DNA of 33,732 nucleotides from Flavipsychrobacter sp. (GTDB lineage: Bacteria; Bacteroidota; Bacteroidia; Chitinophagales; Chitinophagaceae), in contig JAEUVY010000019.1 in assembly GCA_016786565.1 (NCBI GenBank), positions 1 to 33,732 on the forward strand. The letters run 5' to 3'. The notes beneath the pieces were generated by a model, which had not been told where the DNA came from, did no database searches, and saw nothing but the letters and a program-made list of their open reading frames with translations. Positions 26,018-33,732 of the stretch are shown one piece after another; positions within the stretch are counted from its first letter, which is position 1; each line of letters starts with the position of its first letter. The position numbers were made by a program, and so were the translations under genes.

Positions 26018-26183
26018 AAATGTTGACATTCCGGATCCTTTTCCAGAGTTAGCCCTAGGTCGGAAATGGTGATCGCTGAATTGCAGTTAGTAAACTCTAC
26101 AGTATATGGTTAGAAAATAAGCAAACAAAAACTCCGCAGCGAATAACTAATGAAAACAATACTACATAACACACCTAAATACC

Positions 26184-26621
26184 ATGAAAAGAATCTACAA
26201 CATCCTGTTCTTTCTCTGTCTATTATTGACCTTAACTTCCTGCCCCAAAGAACCGATGTTTTATGCCGTAATTGTGAATAACAAGGCTAAAAATGAAAAG
26301 CTAAAAATGTTTATAGGTCAGGATAAACCCGGAGATTCCTTATTGCCTATTTCGGAAGATGATTTTAGGAGTAACATCTTGGGATTCACGCATGAAAATA
26401 CAGCAGTTAGTTTTAGAGTATGTATTCACGAGATCAGGGGAATTCGTGATTGTATTGAAAGTCAACCTGAAAAGAAAATATACTTGTTTGTATTCGATAC
26501 AGATACACTTGCCGCATATGATTACAGCGAGATAAGGGCAAAGAAGAAGTATAGAGACCGTGTAGAAATTCCTTACACAATGGCTACGAATGACGCAAAC
26601 CTAGTAATTGACTACCCATAA
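26184..26621 (+). CDS. Small lipoprotein of unknown function, 145 aa
   Basis: The N-terminus MKRIYNILFFLCLLLTLTSC is a lipoprotein signal with lipobox LTSC, Cys20 being the expected lipidation site, followed by PKEP. The mature part is short and rich in Lys, Asp and Glu (NNKAKNEKLKMFIG, ISEDDFRSN, SQPEKKIYLFVFDTDTLAAYDY, EIRAKKKYRD). It contains two Cys in FRVCIHEIRGIRDCIE that could form a disulfide. I recognise no family. It is probably attached to the inner leaflet of the outer membrane or exposed on the surface, as is usual for Bacteroidota lipoproteins. It is clearly more AT-rich than the genes on either side. The next gene, on the same strand, begins 92 nt later and has its own candidate promoter. 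Confidence 0.75.
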   Translation: MKRIYNILFFLCLLLTLTSCPKEPMFYAVIVNNKAKNEKLKMFIGQDKPGDSLLPISEDDFRSNILGFTHENTAVSFRVCIHEIRGIRDCIESQPEKKIYLFVFDTDTLAAYDYSEIRAKKKYRDRVEIPYTMATNDANLVIDYP

Positions 26622-26664
26622 TGTCAGTATTTGTGCTAATCTAAGCTAAATCGTGGTGAATGGA

Positions 26665-26672
26665 TATTTTTG
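26665..26672 (+). promoter_or_regulatory. Candidate -7 promoter box (TATTTTTG)
   Basis: Exact TAnnTTTG match 41 nt upstream of the ATG at 26714, which would give a leader of about 35 nt. No TTG lies at the usual -33 distance. Confidence 0.4.
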
Positions 26673-26713
26673 ACAATAACTAATCAAACCTTAAGTTAAT
26701 TAACATTAGATAG

Positions 26714-28156
26714 ATGAAAAGGGTCATAAACGTGATAGTGCTCATTTTTGCTACATTCATTTGTACGGGACAATACAATTGGAAACATAACAAAACCTGG
26801 GCTTTTGGTTACAAGGCAGGTTTGGATTTTACATCAGGTTCGCCGGTGCCGATAGCGACCGGAGGCGACACAATTGTTAGCTCAGAAGGTGTAGCCTCGG
26901 TTTGTGATACGGGGGGGCATTTACTCTTCTATTCATATGGTACGCGGGTCTACAATAAAAATCACGTTGTGATGCCTAATGGTAATTTCATTGCGCCTTT
27001 TTTTACATTTAGCACAACCCAAGCTGCAGTAATAGCGCCCGTTATTGGGTCTGCTTCCAAATACTATTTGTTTTCTCTTCAGCAGGCTACCATAGGCGAT
27101 ACTGCAATGTGCAGACTGGTGTATTGCATTGTAGATATGTCTTTAGATGGAGGGAAAGGCGATGTGGTGCCATCAACTTTACGAACTTTTATTGCAGATT
27201 CTTTGTCAGAAAAAATGATAGCCATTACAGGAAATAACAAAAATATCTGGTTAGTAACTCACAAGTTGGATACACCACTCTTTCTGGCTTATGAGATCAC
27301 TAATACAGGCATTAATCTGAACCCGGTGTTATCGGCTTGTGGTACCTTTAAAGGAGAATGGGGATACACCATTGGTGAAATAAAAGCATCTCATGACAGA
27401 AGGAAAATAGTTTCAAACACTGTAAGTCAGTTCATACCTTTCGGAACACAGAAATATGGCACCGAAATATATGATTTCAACCCTGCTAACGGGAAGCTAT
27501 CAAATTGTATCGTATTAGATTCTATTAACAGTCATTATGGTGCCGAATTCTCACCTGATAATTCAAAACTCTATACTGATCAGCGGGTGTCAAGCGATAC
27601 CTTGAAGATCGTTCAGTATGACTTATCGCTGTCAACACCTGACTTGATAAGAGCATCAAAAACTCAAATTGCAATAATCCCGAAAATTAATCTTGCGCCA
27701 CTAAAATTGGGGCCCGATGGAAAGATATATTTCATCAGTACCGACACTTTTACGTCGCCCTATTCTCGGTTTATGGACTGCATTACATCGCCAAATTCTG
27801 CGGCTCCGGCATGTGGCTATGTATACCGTGCGATTACTATGGTGCCCGGAACCGGCGTTCAATTTGGCCTCCCCAATAGATATGTCACCGAAGACACTGT
27901 AGAGCCCGTCATCGTTGCTGTCACCGACCCACAAAATAGTGTTGCAATTTTCCCCAATCCTGCAATTGGTGACGTTACGATATCATCCCAATTCCCTATT
28001 TCGGATATAAAGATGTCTGATATGCTTGGGCGTACGGTGCTTTTAAAGAAATGTCAAATGAAAAAAACAGAGTCTGTTGACTTATCTTCTCTCTCAGCCG
28101 GCTTGTATTTCATAAGTATCAATAGCGAAGTTATCGTTAAGTTTCAGAAGGAATGA
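26714..28156 (+). CDS. T9SS-sorted beta-propeller-like secreted protein, 480 aa
   Basis: Residues 1-19 are a signal peptide (MKRVINVIVLIFATFICTG). The body matches a common Bacteroidota secreted family that opens with W.FG..AGLDF..G.PV, here WAFGYKAGLDFTSGSPVPIA, then SEGVASVCDTGGHLLFYSYG and VYNKNHVVMPNG. It contains propeller-like blades such as GAEFSPDNSKLYTDQ and LGPDGKIYFIST. Residues ~410-480 are a type A T9SS sorting domain (VAIFPNPAIGDVTISS ... LSSLSAGLYFISI). The protein should pass through Sec and then T9SS to the surface. Its ligand or function is unknown and no enzyme motif is visible. Like the upstream lipoprotein it is AT-rich compared with the tyrosine-catabolism genes that follow. 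Confidence 0.87.
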   Translation: MKRVINVIVLIFATFICTGQYNWKHNKTWAFGYKAGLDFTSGSPVPIATGGDTIVSSEGVASVCDTGGHLLFYSYGTRVYNKNHVVMPNGNFIAPFFTFSTTQAAVIAPVIGSASKYYLFSLQQATIGDTAMCRLVYCIVDMSLDGGKGDVVPSTLRTFIADSLSEKMIAITGNNKNIWLVTHKLDTPLFLAYEITNTGINLNPVLSACGTFKGEWGYTIGEIKASHDRRKIVSNTVSQFIPFGTQKYGTEIYDFNPANGKLSNCIVLDSINSHYGAEFSPDNSKLYTDQRVSSDTLKIVQYDLSLSTPDLIRASKTQIAIIPKINLAPLKLGPDGKIYFISTDTFTSPYSRFMDCITSPNSAAPACGYVYRAITMVPGTGVQFGLPNRYVTEDTVEPVIVAVTDPQNSVAIFPNPAIGDVTISSQFPISDIKMSDMLGRTVLLKKCQMKKTESVDLSSLSAGLYFISINSEVIVKFQKE

Positions 28157-28385
28157 TAAACGGTATTTTCGTGGCTTCGGTAGTTTGCCCTCACAAATTT
28201 TACTCCCCCAAACCCATTTTCTACCATACTACAGAAAACGCACTATCACAGATATTCTTTTTGTCCCGCTACTACGCCCTTCGTAACTTGTATTGATGTT
28301 GAATAAAAATGAGGCGATTCAGAATGTATGACAATATTATATCACTTCTCAGGTGCGCAGAAGTGAGAAGTTTTTGCACAGTTTT

Positions 28386-28420
28386 GGGAAGCAGATTGCG
28401 CACCGGCTTCCCTCCTTTTT
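28386..28420 (+). terminator. Rho-independent terminator
   Basis: Stem GGGAAGC (28386-28392) / GCTTCCC (28406-28412), 13-nt loop, then TCCTTTTT. It is 230 nt past the stop of the propeller gene, so either that gene has a long 3' UTR or the hairpin ends another short transcript. Confidence 0.5.
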
Positions 28421-28591
28421 ATTGAAAACCAATTAGTTAGTACAAAAGTGGGAAGTATAAAAAAATTGGGAAGTGCGCAGGCAGTTATTTGTTCCGGTTA
28501 CTATACCGGGGGGGTATCCGGTACTTTTTCCTGCAAATGGGTATTGCAAATCCCTGACAGGGAATGCGCTTATATTGCCCGCAGAAATGCC

Positions 28592-28599
28592 TAAATTTG
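28592..28599 (+). promoter_or_regulatory. Candidate -7 promoter box for hmgA (TAAATTTG)
   Basis: Exact TAnnTTTG match that would start transcription ~13 nt before the hmgA ATG at 28619. The nearest TTG (28575-28577) is only 14 nt upstream, shorter than usual. Confidence 0.4.
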
Positions 28600-28618
28600 C
28601 TGCAAACATCATCCCAAA

Positions 28619-29779
28619 ATGCCACATTATTACAAACTCGGGCAAGTTCCGCAGAAACGCCATACCCAGTTCCGCAAGCCGGACGGTGGCCTCTACTCGG
28701 AGCAGCTGTTCAGCACCGAAGGCTTTTCATCCAATTCGTCGCTGTTGTACCACCTTCATCCGCCAACCATCATTACCAAGGCCGGCGAACCGGTGAATGT
28801 GGCTCCCGTTGCAGCTACGTCAAACATACTGAAACACCGCAGCTTCAAGGGTTTTAAAGTGGCTCCCGAGGCCGACTACTTGAAAAGCCGCAAAACGGTT
28901 TTGTTCAATAATGATGTGCACATTACACTTGCGGCCCCTACTAAAGGCCTCACAGACAATGTGTTCTACAAAAATGCCGACACCGACGAGGTGATCTTTA
29001 TACACGAAGGAAAGGGCGTTCTGAAAACACAGTATGGCCGCATCCCCTTTGGTTATGGCGACTACGTGGTTATCCCGCGTGGCACCATCTATCAGATAGA
29101 GTTCGAGGATGCCAACAACAGGCTGTTCATAGTGGAGTCGTTCAGCCCCATCACCTTCCCCAAGCGCTACCTCAGCCGCTACGGGCAGTTGCTGGAACAT
29201 GCTCCCTTCTGCGAGCGCGATATGCGCCTGCCGCAGGATCTGGAGACATTCGATGTCAAGGGCGAGTTCCTCATCCAGGTCAAGAAGAAAGGGTATCTCT
29301 ACCCTATCTGGTATGGCAATCACCCGTTTGATGTGGTAGGCTGGGACGGCTGCGAATATCCGTACGCCATCAGCATCCACGACTTCGAACCGATCACCGG
29401 TCGCGTGCACCAGCCGCCACCTGTGCATCAGACCTTCGATGCGCACAACTTCGTGATCTGTTCATTTGTGCCCCGTCTGTTCGATTACCACCCCGAGGCC
29501 ATACCCGCCCCATACAACCACAGCAACATCGATAGCGACGAGGTGCTGTATTATGTGGACGGCGACTTTATGAGCCGCAAGCATGTGGAGCGCGGCATGA
29601 TAACACTGCACCCGGCGGGCATACCGCACGGTCCGCACCCGGGCACAGTGGAGAAAAGCATAGGCGCCAAGGAAACCCGCGAGCTGGCAGTAATGGTGGA
29701 CACTTTCCATCCGCTGACACTCACGCAAGCCGCATTAGACCTTGAAGATGATACCTACGTTTATAGCTGGGCCGACTAA
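28619..29779 (+). CDS. hmgA: Homogentisate 1,2-dioxygenase, 386 aa
   Basis: This Fe(II) enzyme opens the ring of homogentisate to maleylacetoacetate in tyrosine and phenylalanine breakdown, in the cytoplasm. Full-length cupin-type protein starting MPHYYKLGQVPQKRHTQFRK. The N-terminal half has DTDEVIFIHEGKGVL and FGYGDYVVIPRGTIYQIE. The C-terminal half has the metal site. By alignment with the known His-Glu-His ligands, His301 and Glu308 lie in NHSNIDSDEVLYYVDG, and His337 in GIPHGPHPG. Length is in the range of the short bacterial form (the human enzyme is ~445 aa). It is followed by hppD after 53 nt on the same strand with no terminator between, so the two form an operon. Codon usage is GC-rich (~63% G+C in bases 29161-29220), in sharp contrast with the preceding AT-rich genes. 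Confidence 0.95.
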   Translation: MPHYYKLGQVPQKRHTQFRKPDGGLYSEQLFSTEGFSSNSSLLYHLHPPTIITKAGEPVNVAPVAATSNILKHRSFKGFKVAPEADYLKSRKTVLFNNDVHITLAAPTKGLTDNVFYKNADTDEVIFIHEGKGVLKTQYGRIPFGYGDYVVIPRGTIYQIEFEDANNRLFIVESFSPITFPKRYLSRYGQLLEHAPFCERDMRLPQDLETFDVKGEFLIQVKKKGYLYPIWYGNHPFDVVGWDGCEYPYAISIHDFEPITGRVHQPPPVHQTFDAHNFVICSFVPRLFDYHPEAIPAPYNHSNIDSDEVLYYVDGDFMSRKHVERGMITLHPAGIPHGPHPGTVEKSIGAKETRELAVMVDTFHPLTLTQAALDLEDDTYVYSWAD

Positions 29780-29832
29780 TACAAACAAACATTACTCATA
29801 ACCAATATTCAGAAACATCTTAATCATTTATT

Positions 29833-30963
29833 ATGGATACATTGACCGTAAGCCAAAAGATGCAGCAGGCGCAGGATTTCCTGCCCATCAACGGCACCGA
29901 TCATATCGAGTTTTACGTGGGAAATGCCAAGCAGGCTGCGCACTATTACAAAACGGCATTCGGCTTTCAGTCGCTGGCATACTCAGGCCCTGAGACCGGC
30001 ATTCGCGACCGCGTTTCTTATGTGCTGCAACAGGGCAAGATACGCCTGGTGCTCACAACGGCACTGAAGTCGGACCACCCGGTTGCCGACCACGTGAAAA
30101 AGCATGGCGATGGCGTGAAGATCCTGGCCCTGTGGGTGGATGATGCATACAAGTCATATGAAGAGACCGTGAAACGCGGCGGAAAGTCATACATGGAGCC
30201 GGTTACTATGACCGACGAGCATGGCGAAGTGCGTATGAGCGGCATTTATACCTATGGCGAAACAGTGCATCTGTTTGTAGAGCGCAAGAACTACAACGGC
30301 CTGTTCCTGCCGGGTTACAAAGCATGGAATAGCAGCTATCAGCCTACTGATACCGGACTGCTGTATGTGGACCATTGCGTAGGTAATGTGGGTTGGAACC
30401 GCATGAACCCTACCATTAAATGGTATGAAGACGTGATGGGCTTTGTCAACATCCTCTCTTTCGATGACAAGCAGATCAATACTGAGTATAGCGCGCTGAT
30501 GAGTAAGGTGATGAGCAATGGTAACGGCTATGTGAAATTCCCTATCAACGAACCGGCTGAAGGCAAGAAGAAGTCTCAGATAGAAGAGTACCTCGATTTC
30601 TATGAGGGAGAAGGTGTACAACACGTGGCGATAGCTACAAACGACATCGTTGCTACAGTGCGTTCACTCAAGGCGCGTGGTGTCGAGTTCCTCGATGCTC
30701 CGCCAAGTGCCTACTACGAAGACCTCCCTAACCGTGTGGGCAAGATAGATGAAGATATTGCACCACTGCAGGAGCTGGGTATCCTTGTGGATTGTGACGA
30801 GGAAGGTTATCTGCTGCAGCTTTTCACCAAGCCGGTAGAAGACCGTCCTACCTTGTTCTTCGAGATCATCCAACGCAAGGGTGCGAAGAGCTTCGGTGCC
30901 GGTAACTTCAAGGCCCTCTTCGAATCGATAGAAAGGGAGCAGGCCAAGCGCGGTAACCTGTAA
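29833..30963 (+). CDS. hppD: 4-hydroxyphenylpyruvate dioxygenase, 376 aa
   Basis: It converts 4-hydroxyphenylpyruvate to homogentisate, the step before HmgA. It has two vicinal-oxygen-chelate (glyoxalase-like) domains: N-terminal NGTDHIEFYVGNAKQAAHYY (20-39) and the catalytic C-terminal domain. Fe(II) ligands in the family's positions are His181 (YVDHCVGNV), His264 (GVQHVAIAT) and Glu344 (LFFEIIQRKG). Other family motifs are NEPAEGKKKSQIEEYL, APPSAYYEDLPNRVG, GYLLQLFTKPVEDRPT and SFGAGNFKALFESIE, which closes the active site. Length is typical. It is the second gene of the operon with hmgA and is followed by a strong terminator 17 nt after the stop codon. Confidence 0.96.
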   Translation: MDTLTVSQKMQQAQDFLPINGTDHIEFYVGNAKQAAHYYKTAFGFQSLAYSGPETGIRDRVSYVLQQGKIRLVLTTALKSDHPVADHVKKHGDGVKILALWVDDAYKSYEETVKRGGKSYMEPVTMTDEHGEVRMSGIYTYGETVHLFVERKNYNGLFLPGYKAWNSSYQPTDTGLLYVDHCVGNVGWNRMNPTIKWYEDVMGFVNILSFDDKQINTEYSALMSKVMSNGNGYVKFPINEPAEGKKKSQIEEYLDFYEGEGVQHVAIATNDIVATVRSLKARGVEFLDAPPSAYYEDLPNRVGKIDEDIAPLQELGILVDCDEEGYLLQLFTKPVEDRPTLFFEIIQRKGAKSFGAGNFKALFESIEREQAKRGNL

Positions 30964-30979
30964 TAACAGCATAAAGGAA

Positions 30980-31006
30980 GAGGCCGTCCTTTCGGGCGGC
31001 CTCTTT
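30980..31006. terminator. Rho-independent terminator after hppD
   Basis: Stem GAGGCCGTCC (30980-30989) / GGGCGGCCTC (30994-31003) with loop TTTC and one G-U pair, then TTTATCATTTC. It lies between the convergent hppD and purC. On the minus strand the T-run is weaker (TTCCTTTAT), so it mainly serves hppD. Confidence 0.85.
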
Positions 31007-31031
31007 ATCATTTCATTAGAGTAAGTATCTC

Positions 31032-31952
31032 TTATGGAAGTTTCTGAAGTTCTGCTTCCAGTTTAGCCTGTTGCTCGGCATAGTTCACATCATGTTTCTG
31101 GAAGGTCTTGCCTGTCACTACTTCGTACAGCTCCACGTACCTTTCTGATATACGGCCCACAACGTCTTCAGTCATTTCTGGCACTTGCTGGCCTTCTTTA
31201 CCCTGGAAGCCGTTCTCCATAAGCCACTCACGCACAAACTCTTTCGAGAGTTGTTTCTGAGCCTCACCCTTCCTCTGGCGTTCTTCATAACCTTCCATGT
31301 AGAAGTAGCGCGATGAATCGGGTGTGTGGATCTCGTCGATCAGGTAAATGATATCACCAATACGTCCGAATTCATACTTGGTGTCCACCAGTATCAGGCC
31401 GCGGCTCTTGGCTATCTCTTTACCCCTTTCAAACAGGGCGAGGGTGTATTTCTCCAGTTGTTCGTACTCTTCTTTAGATACGAGTCCGCTGGAAATGATC
31501 TCTTCGCGGGAGATGTCCTCATCGTGGCCCTCGTGTGCCTTGGTTGTAGGCGTTATGATCGGTTTTTCGAAGAAGTCGTTCTCCTTCATACCGTCGGGCA
31601 TCGCCACACCGCACAGTTCGCGCTTGCCGCTTTTGTAGGTGCGCCATGCATGACCTGTCAGGTTACCACGAACCACCATTTCTACCGGGTATGTTTCGCA
31701 CTTGTATCCGATAGTGGCGTTTGGCAGCGGCGTGCTGATCATCCAGTTGGGCACAATGTCTTTAGTAGCTTCAAGAAACTGAGCAGCGATCTGGTTGAGC
31801 ACCTGACCTTTATATGGTATAGGTTTTGGCAGCACCACATCGAACGCAGAAATACGATCGCTCACTATCATCACCATGTATTTGTCGTTGATGGTGTACA
31901 CATCGCGCACCTTGCCTTTATAGAAGTTCGTCTGACCGGTAAATTGCATCAT
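31032..31952 (-). CDS. purC: Phosphoribosylaminoimidazole-succinocarboxamide synthase (SAICAR synthetase), 306 aa
   Basis: It joins CAIR and L-aspartate with ATP to give SAICAR, the eighth step of IMP synthesis, in the cytoplasm. Motifs: [11 protein letters not shown] (11-21, ATP site), [13 protein letters not shown], the SAICAR synthetase signature [35 protein letters not shown], and the second signature [15 protein letters not shown]. The protein is the longer (~300 aa) form found in Bacteroidota and eukaryotes rather than the ~240-aa E. coli form. The start has two adjacent Met codons (31952 or 31949). It is divergent from the LysE-family gene and has a well-placed promoter. Confidence 0.96.
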   Translation of the reverse strand: MMQFTGQTNFYKGKVRDVYTINDKYMVMIVSDRISAFDVVLPKPIPYKGQVLNQIAAQFLEATKDIVPNWMISTPLPNATIGYKCETYPVEMVVRGNLTGHAWRTYKSGKRELCGVAMPDGMKENDFFEKPIITPTTKAHEGHDEDISREEIISSGLVSKEEYEQLEKYTLALFERGKEIAKSRGLILVDTKYEFGRIGDIIYLIDEIHTPDSSRYFYMEGYEERQRKGEAQKQLSKEFVREWLMENGFQGKEGQQVPEMTEDVVGRISERYVELYEVVTGKTFQKHDVNYAEQQAKLEAELQKLP

Positions 31953-31992
31953 AGTACAGATTGTTTAAGTGATATATTTTTAAAATGGATGG

Positions 31993-32026
31993 CAAAGATA
32001 ACAGTTAAAACATACCGAAGTTCAAA
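31993..32026 (-). promoter_or_regulatory. Promoter of purC (TTTG-22 nt-TATCTTTG)
   Basis: On the minus strand a -33 TTTG (32026-32023) is separated by 22 nt from a -7 box TATCTTTG (32000-31993), both matching the Bacteroidota sigma-A pattern. The predicted start of transcription is ~35 nt before the purC ATG at 31952. No purine-responsive riboswitch is apparent in the short leader. Confidence 0.55.
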
Positions 32027-32062
32027 GGCAATGGGTCAATTTTTATTATCTTGCCATAGTTT

Positions 32063-32743
32063 ATGCAGCTTGTAGACGCATTGATAAAAGGCCTGCTGGT
32101 GGGGTTGTTCATGGCGATAAGTGTAGGGCCTACGCTCTTCGCTATCATCAGGTATAGCCTCAACTTCAGTTACAAGGCCGGACTGGCTTTTGTGCTCGGT
32201 GTTTCGATCAGCGACCTGATCTATGTTACTATTGCCAACCTGGCCGCCGGCTGGCTCCGTTACCTGGAGCCATACGAGCGCCACATAGCATTTGGTGGTG
32301 CTGTCACGCTTATGGCCATCGGGTTGGTGGGCTTGCTGAAGAAGCTTAAACCCAAGCGGCCGTCATCGGTTCAGCTTACCATTTCCAGCGGAGATGTGAT
32401 AAAGATATGGATGAGCGGCTTTCTGGTAAACACCTTGAACCCGGGAGTTTTGATCACCTGGCTTGGGGCGGTAACTATTACAGCCAACACCACGGGGTAT
32501 TACCGTGTGATACTTTTCGGCACGGCTTTGGTTATCATTCTGGGCATCGACTTCTCAAAGGTGTTTCTGGCAGACCGCATAAAGCGGTTACTTACTGTAA
32601 GGAAGATCATCTATGTGCAACGCTTTTCAGCTGCATGTATATTGGCGATAGGCCTGGCACTGTTTGCCGGCACTATTTTCAATATCCATAGCTCGGAAAA
32701 CAAGGGAGGAAATACAGAGATCAACAAGATATTATCTCGTTAG
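32063..32743 (+). CDS. LysE/RhtB-family translocator, 226 aa
   Basis: This is an inner-membrane exporter of the LysE superfamily, members of which export amino acids or related small molecules. It has about six hydrophobic segments, starting LIKGLLVGLFMAISVGPTLFAIIRYSL. Family signatures are VGPTLFAIIRYSLNFSYKAGLAFVLG.S.SD near the N-terminus (given here in pattern form) and the mid-protein FLVNTLNPGVLITWLGA, equivalent to the NPK/NPG segment after the second-half loop. Length is typical (200-230 aa). The substrate cannot be told. It is transcribed divergently from purC, and its stop is one base from the stop of lpxK on the opposite strand. Confidence 0.9.
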   Translation: MQLVDALIKGLLVGLFMAISVGPTLFAIIRYSLNFSYKAGLAFVLGVSISDLIYVTIANLAAGWLRYLEPYERHIAFGGAVTLMAIGLVGLLKKLKPKRPSSVQLTISSGDVIKIWMSGFLVNTLNPGVLITWLGAVTITANTTGYYRVILFGTALVIILGIDFSKVFLADRIKRLLTVRKIIYVQRFSAACILAIGLALFAGTIFNIHSSENKGGNTEINKILSR

Positions 32744-32744
32744 T

Positions 32745-33732
32745 TTATAGTATTTCGATATACTCCTGATTGAATTCAGCCAGATTATCTGATATGGTCT
32801 TGTCCACATAACCGAGGATGATCTCGTCCAGTTCTTCCCCTTTTCCGAACAGTACATATACTGCAATGGGCAATACCACTATCTGTATCCCCCACTCTGC
32901 CAGTTTATCCTTGTGCAGCATCAGGCGGGCGGCGTCCTTTTCGGTAGTGACGATCACTTTGTTCTCTACCTCCCATTTGCTGTAAGTTGTCTTGATCTCT
33001 TCCAGATCGGCAGAAACGAAGTAGTGGTGGTCTTTGTAAGACAAAGTATGCACGCCTTTCGAGACACCTGAGAGGAATGAAAGCAATGGCTCGGGACGGG
33101 CTATACCGCACACCAGCAGGGCATTTACAGAAGACAGGTCGACCGGTTCTCCGGTAAAGAAGCTGTAGGGGTGCATATACTGCAGCCCCGTAAAGAAGAC
33201 CTTCTGCCCATCGCGAGGGGCGATCTTTGCTACCATGTCTCCTGCTTCAGACTCCGATAACGTGGTAGGGCATTTGGACACTATGATGACCTGCGCTCTT
33301 TTTGCCGCACCCTTGCTTTCGCGCAGGCTACCGAACGGCAGAATATGGTCTGAATAGAACGGACGCGAATAGTCGGTGATCAAAATGTTCAGTCCTGCTT
33401 TTACGGATCGGTGCTGGTAGGCATCGTCAAGTAGAATGACGTCGACGTCGGGACGGCGCTGCAACAATGCAGGAATTCCCGTCATGCGTTCTTCGGCAAC
33501 ACTCACTGCCAGGTCCGGAAATTTGAGGTGGTACTGCATTGGTTCATCACCTATGCGTAGTGCGTTGCTGTCCTCGCCGGCAAGTATGAAACCCTGTGTC
33601 CTTCTCTTATAGCCCCGGCTCATGGTTGCCACCTGATACCGGTATTGCAGCAATCGGATCAGATACTCAACGTGCGGCGTTTTCCCTGTTCCACCGGTCG
33701 AAAGGTTACCGATAGCAATAACCGGAACACTG
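32745..33732 (-). CDS. lpxK: Tetraacyldisaccharide 4'-kinase LpxK (5' end beyond window)
   Basis: It phosphorylates the 4'-position of the lipid A disaccharide precursor, at the inner membrane. The frame stays open to the window edge (last full codon begins at 33731). The visible part starts SVPVIAIGNLSTGGTGKTPH, which is the P-loop characteristic of LpxK (GN.S.GG.GKTP). Then come ATMSRGYKRRTQGF, IGDEPMQ, VDVILLDDAYQHRSV with the conserved DD.FQH-like motif, ITDYSRPF, LPFGSLRE, VSKCP, VCGIARPEPL, YKDHHYF and VIVTTEKDAARL. All family landmarks are present. Only the N-terminal membrane-associated segment (~30-50 residues) is missing. A TTG at 33653 opens an internal frame but is not the real start. 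The gene implies lipid A biosynthesis, in keeping with a Gram-negative envelope. Confidence 0.95.
   Translation of the reverse strand, partial: SVPVIAIGNLSTGGTGKTPHVEYLIRLLQYRYQVATMSRGYKRRTQGFILAGEDSNALRIGDEPMQYHLKFPDLAVSVAEERMTGIPALLQRRPDVDVILLDDAYQHRSVKAGLNILITDYSRPFYSDHILPFGSLRESKGAAKRAQVIIVSKCPTTLSESEAGDMVAKIAPRDGQKVFFTGLQYMHPYSFFTGEPVDLSSVNALLVCGIARPEPLLSFLSGVSKGVHTLSYKDHHYFVSADLEEIKTTYSKWEVENKVIVTTEKDAARLMLHKDKLAEWGIQIVVLPIAVYVLFGKGEELDEIILGYVDKTISDNLAEFNQEYIEIL

Larger units (their letters stand above)
25462..26183. other. Non-coding stretch with palindromic repeats (722 bp)
   Basis: It separates the minus-strand operon that starts at 25461 from the plus-strand lipoprotein at 26184. 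It contains the GC-rich palindrome patch (25618-25812) and a candidate -7 box at 26010. An open minus-strand frame (25812-26003) with no ATG start encodes a CGIC motif and may be a gene remnant. I see nothing else I can support. Confidence 0.6.
28157..28618. other. Intergenic leader of hmgA, rich in short repeats (462 bp)
   Basis: Contents, in order: an inverted repeat ACTTCTCA / TGAGAAGT (28344-28371) followed by T5; a terminator-like hairpin (28386-28420); direct repeats AAGTGAGAAGT (28361) and AAGTGGGAAGT (28446); three TGCGCA palindromes (28354, 28397, 28474); CCGGT / ACCGG and TACCGG / CCGGTA inverted repeats (28494-28523) followed by CTTTTT; and a -7 box at 28592. Open frames on either strand here are short and look non-coding. 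Confidence 0.6.

Noticed and set aside
28473..28796. Plus-strand open frame of 107 codons across the hmgA leader and 5' end
   Set aside because: It runs out of frame into hmgA and its composition follows that gene's other frame. The region before hmgA is repeat-rich non-coding DNA.
1..33732. tRNA, rRNA and riboswitch genes
   Set aside because: I looked for tRNA-like cloverleaf ends, rRNA cores and purine or amino-acid riboswitch cores, especially upstream of purC, pyk and the LysE-family gene, and saw none I could support.

Overview
This 33.7 kb window comes from a Bacteroidota chromosome, most likely from the Chitinophagales/Chitinophagaceae side of the phylum. Several surface proteins end in type IX secretion (T9SS) sorting domains of type A or type B. 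Candidate -7 promoter boxes match the Bacteroidota consensus TAnnTTTG, and starts lack clear Shine-Dalgarno sequences. The window also has an imuA-imuB-dnaE2 mutagenesis cassette and a RluF-type pseudouridine synthase. The genus cannot be settled from the sequence alone.

Layout. Positions 1-266 hold the 3' end of an isopenicillin N synthase-like 2-oxoglutarate dioxygenase. Positions 352-10067 (minus) hold two very large modular secreted proteins (1921 and 1291 aa), built from ~73-residue bacterial Ig-like repeats and closed by type A sorting domains. Divergent from them, 10327-14430 (plus) is a choice-of-anchor-L / PKD-like / type B sorting protein. A 1455-bp IS5-like element (12824-14278) interrupts it inside the sorting domain. 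Removing the element and one copy of the target duplication restores an 880-aa reading frame exactly.

Positions 14591-20564 (minus) form a likely operon imuA-imuB-dnaE2 plus a small unknown gene, ending at a strong terminator. rluF (minus) and pyk (plus) are divergent around 21.5 kb. Positions 23060-25461 (minus) hold a GH125 alpha-mannosidase preceded by two paralogous small exported proteins of unknown function. A patch of short GC-rich palindromic repeats lies at 25.6-25.8 kb. An AT-rich stretch (26.2-28.2 kb) encodes a lipoprotein and a T9SS-sorted beta-propeller-like protein. Positions 28619-30963 are the tyrosine catabolism pair hmgA-hppD. The window closes with purC (minus), a LysE-family transporter (plus) and the C-terminal part of LpxK (minus, running off the end).

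How the genes work together. HppD makes homogentisate and HmgA opens its ring. ImuA, ImuB and DnaE2 are the known partners of an error-prone translesion synthesis machine. The large repeat proteins and the propeller protein are probable cell-surface or secreted T9SS cargo. The most distinctive local features are the IS-disrupted sorting domain, the unknown gene at the end of the imu operon, the paralogous 'DSHDQGG' protein pair beside GH125 (one with an apparent loss of its ATG start), and an unusually repeat-rich leader in front of hmgA.
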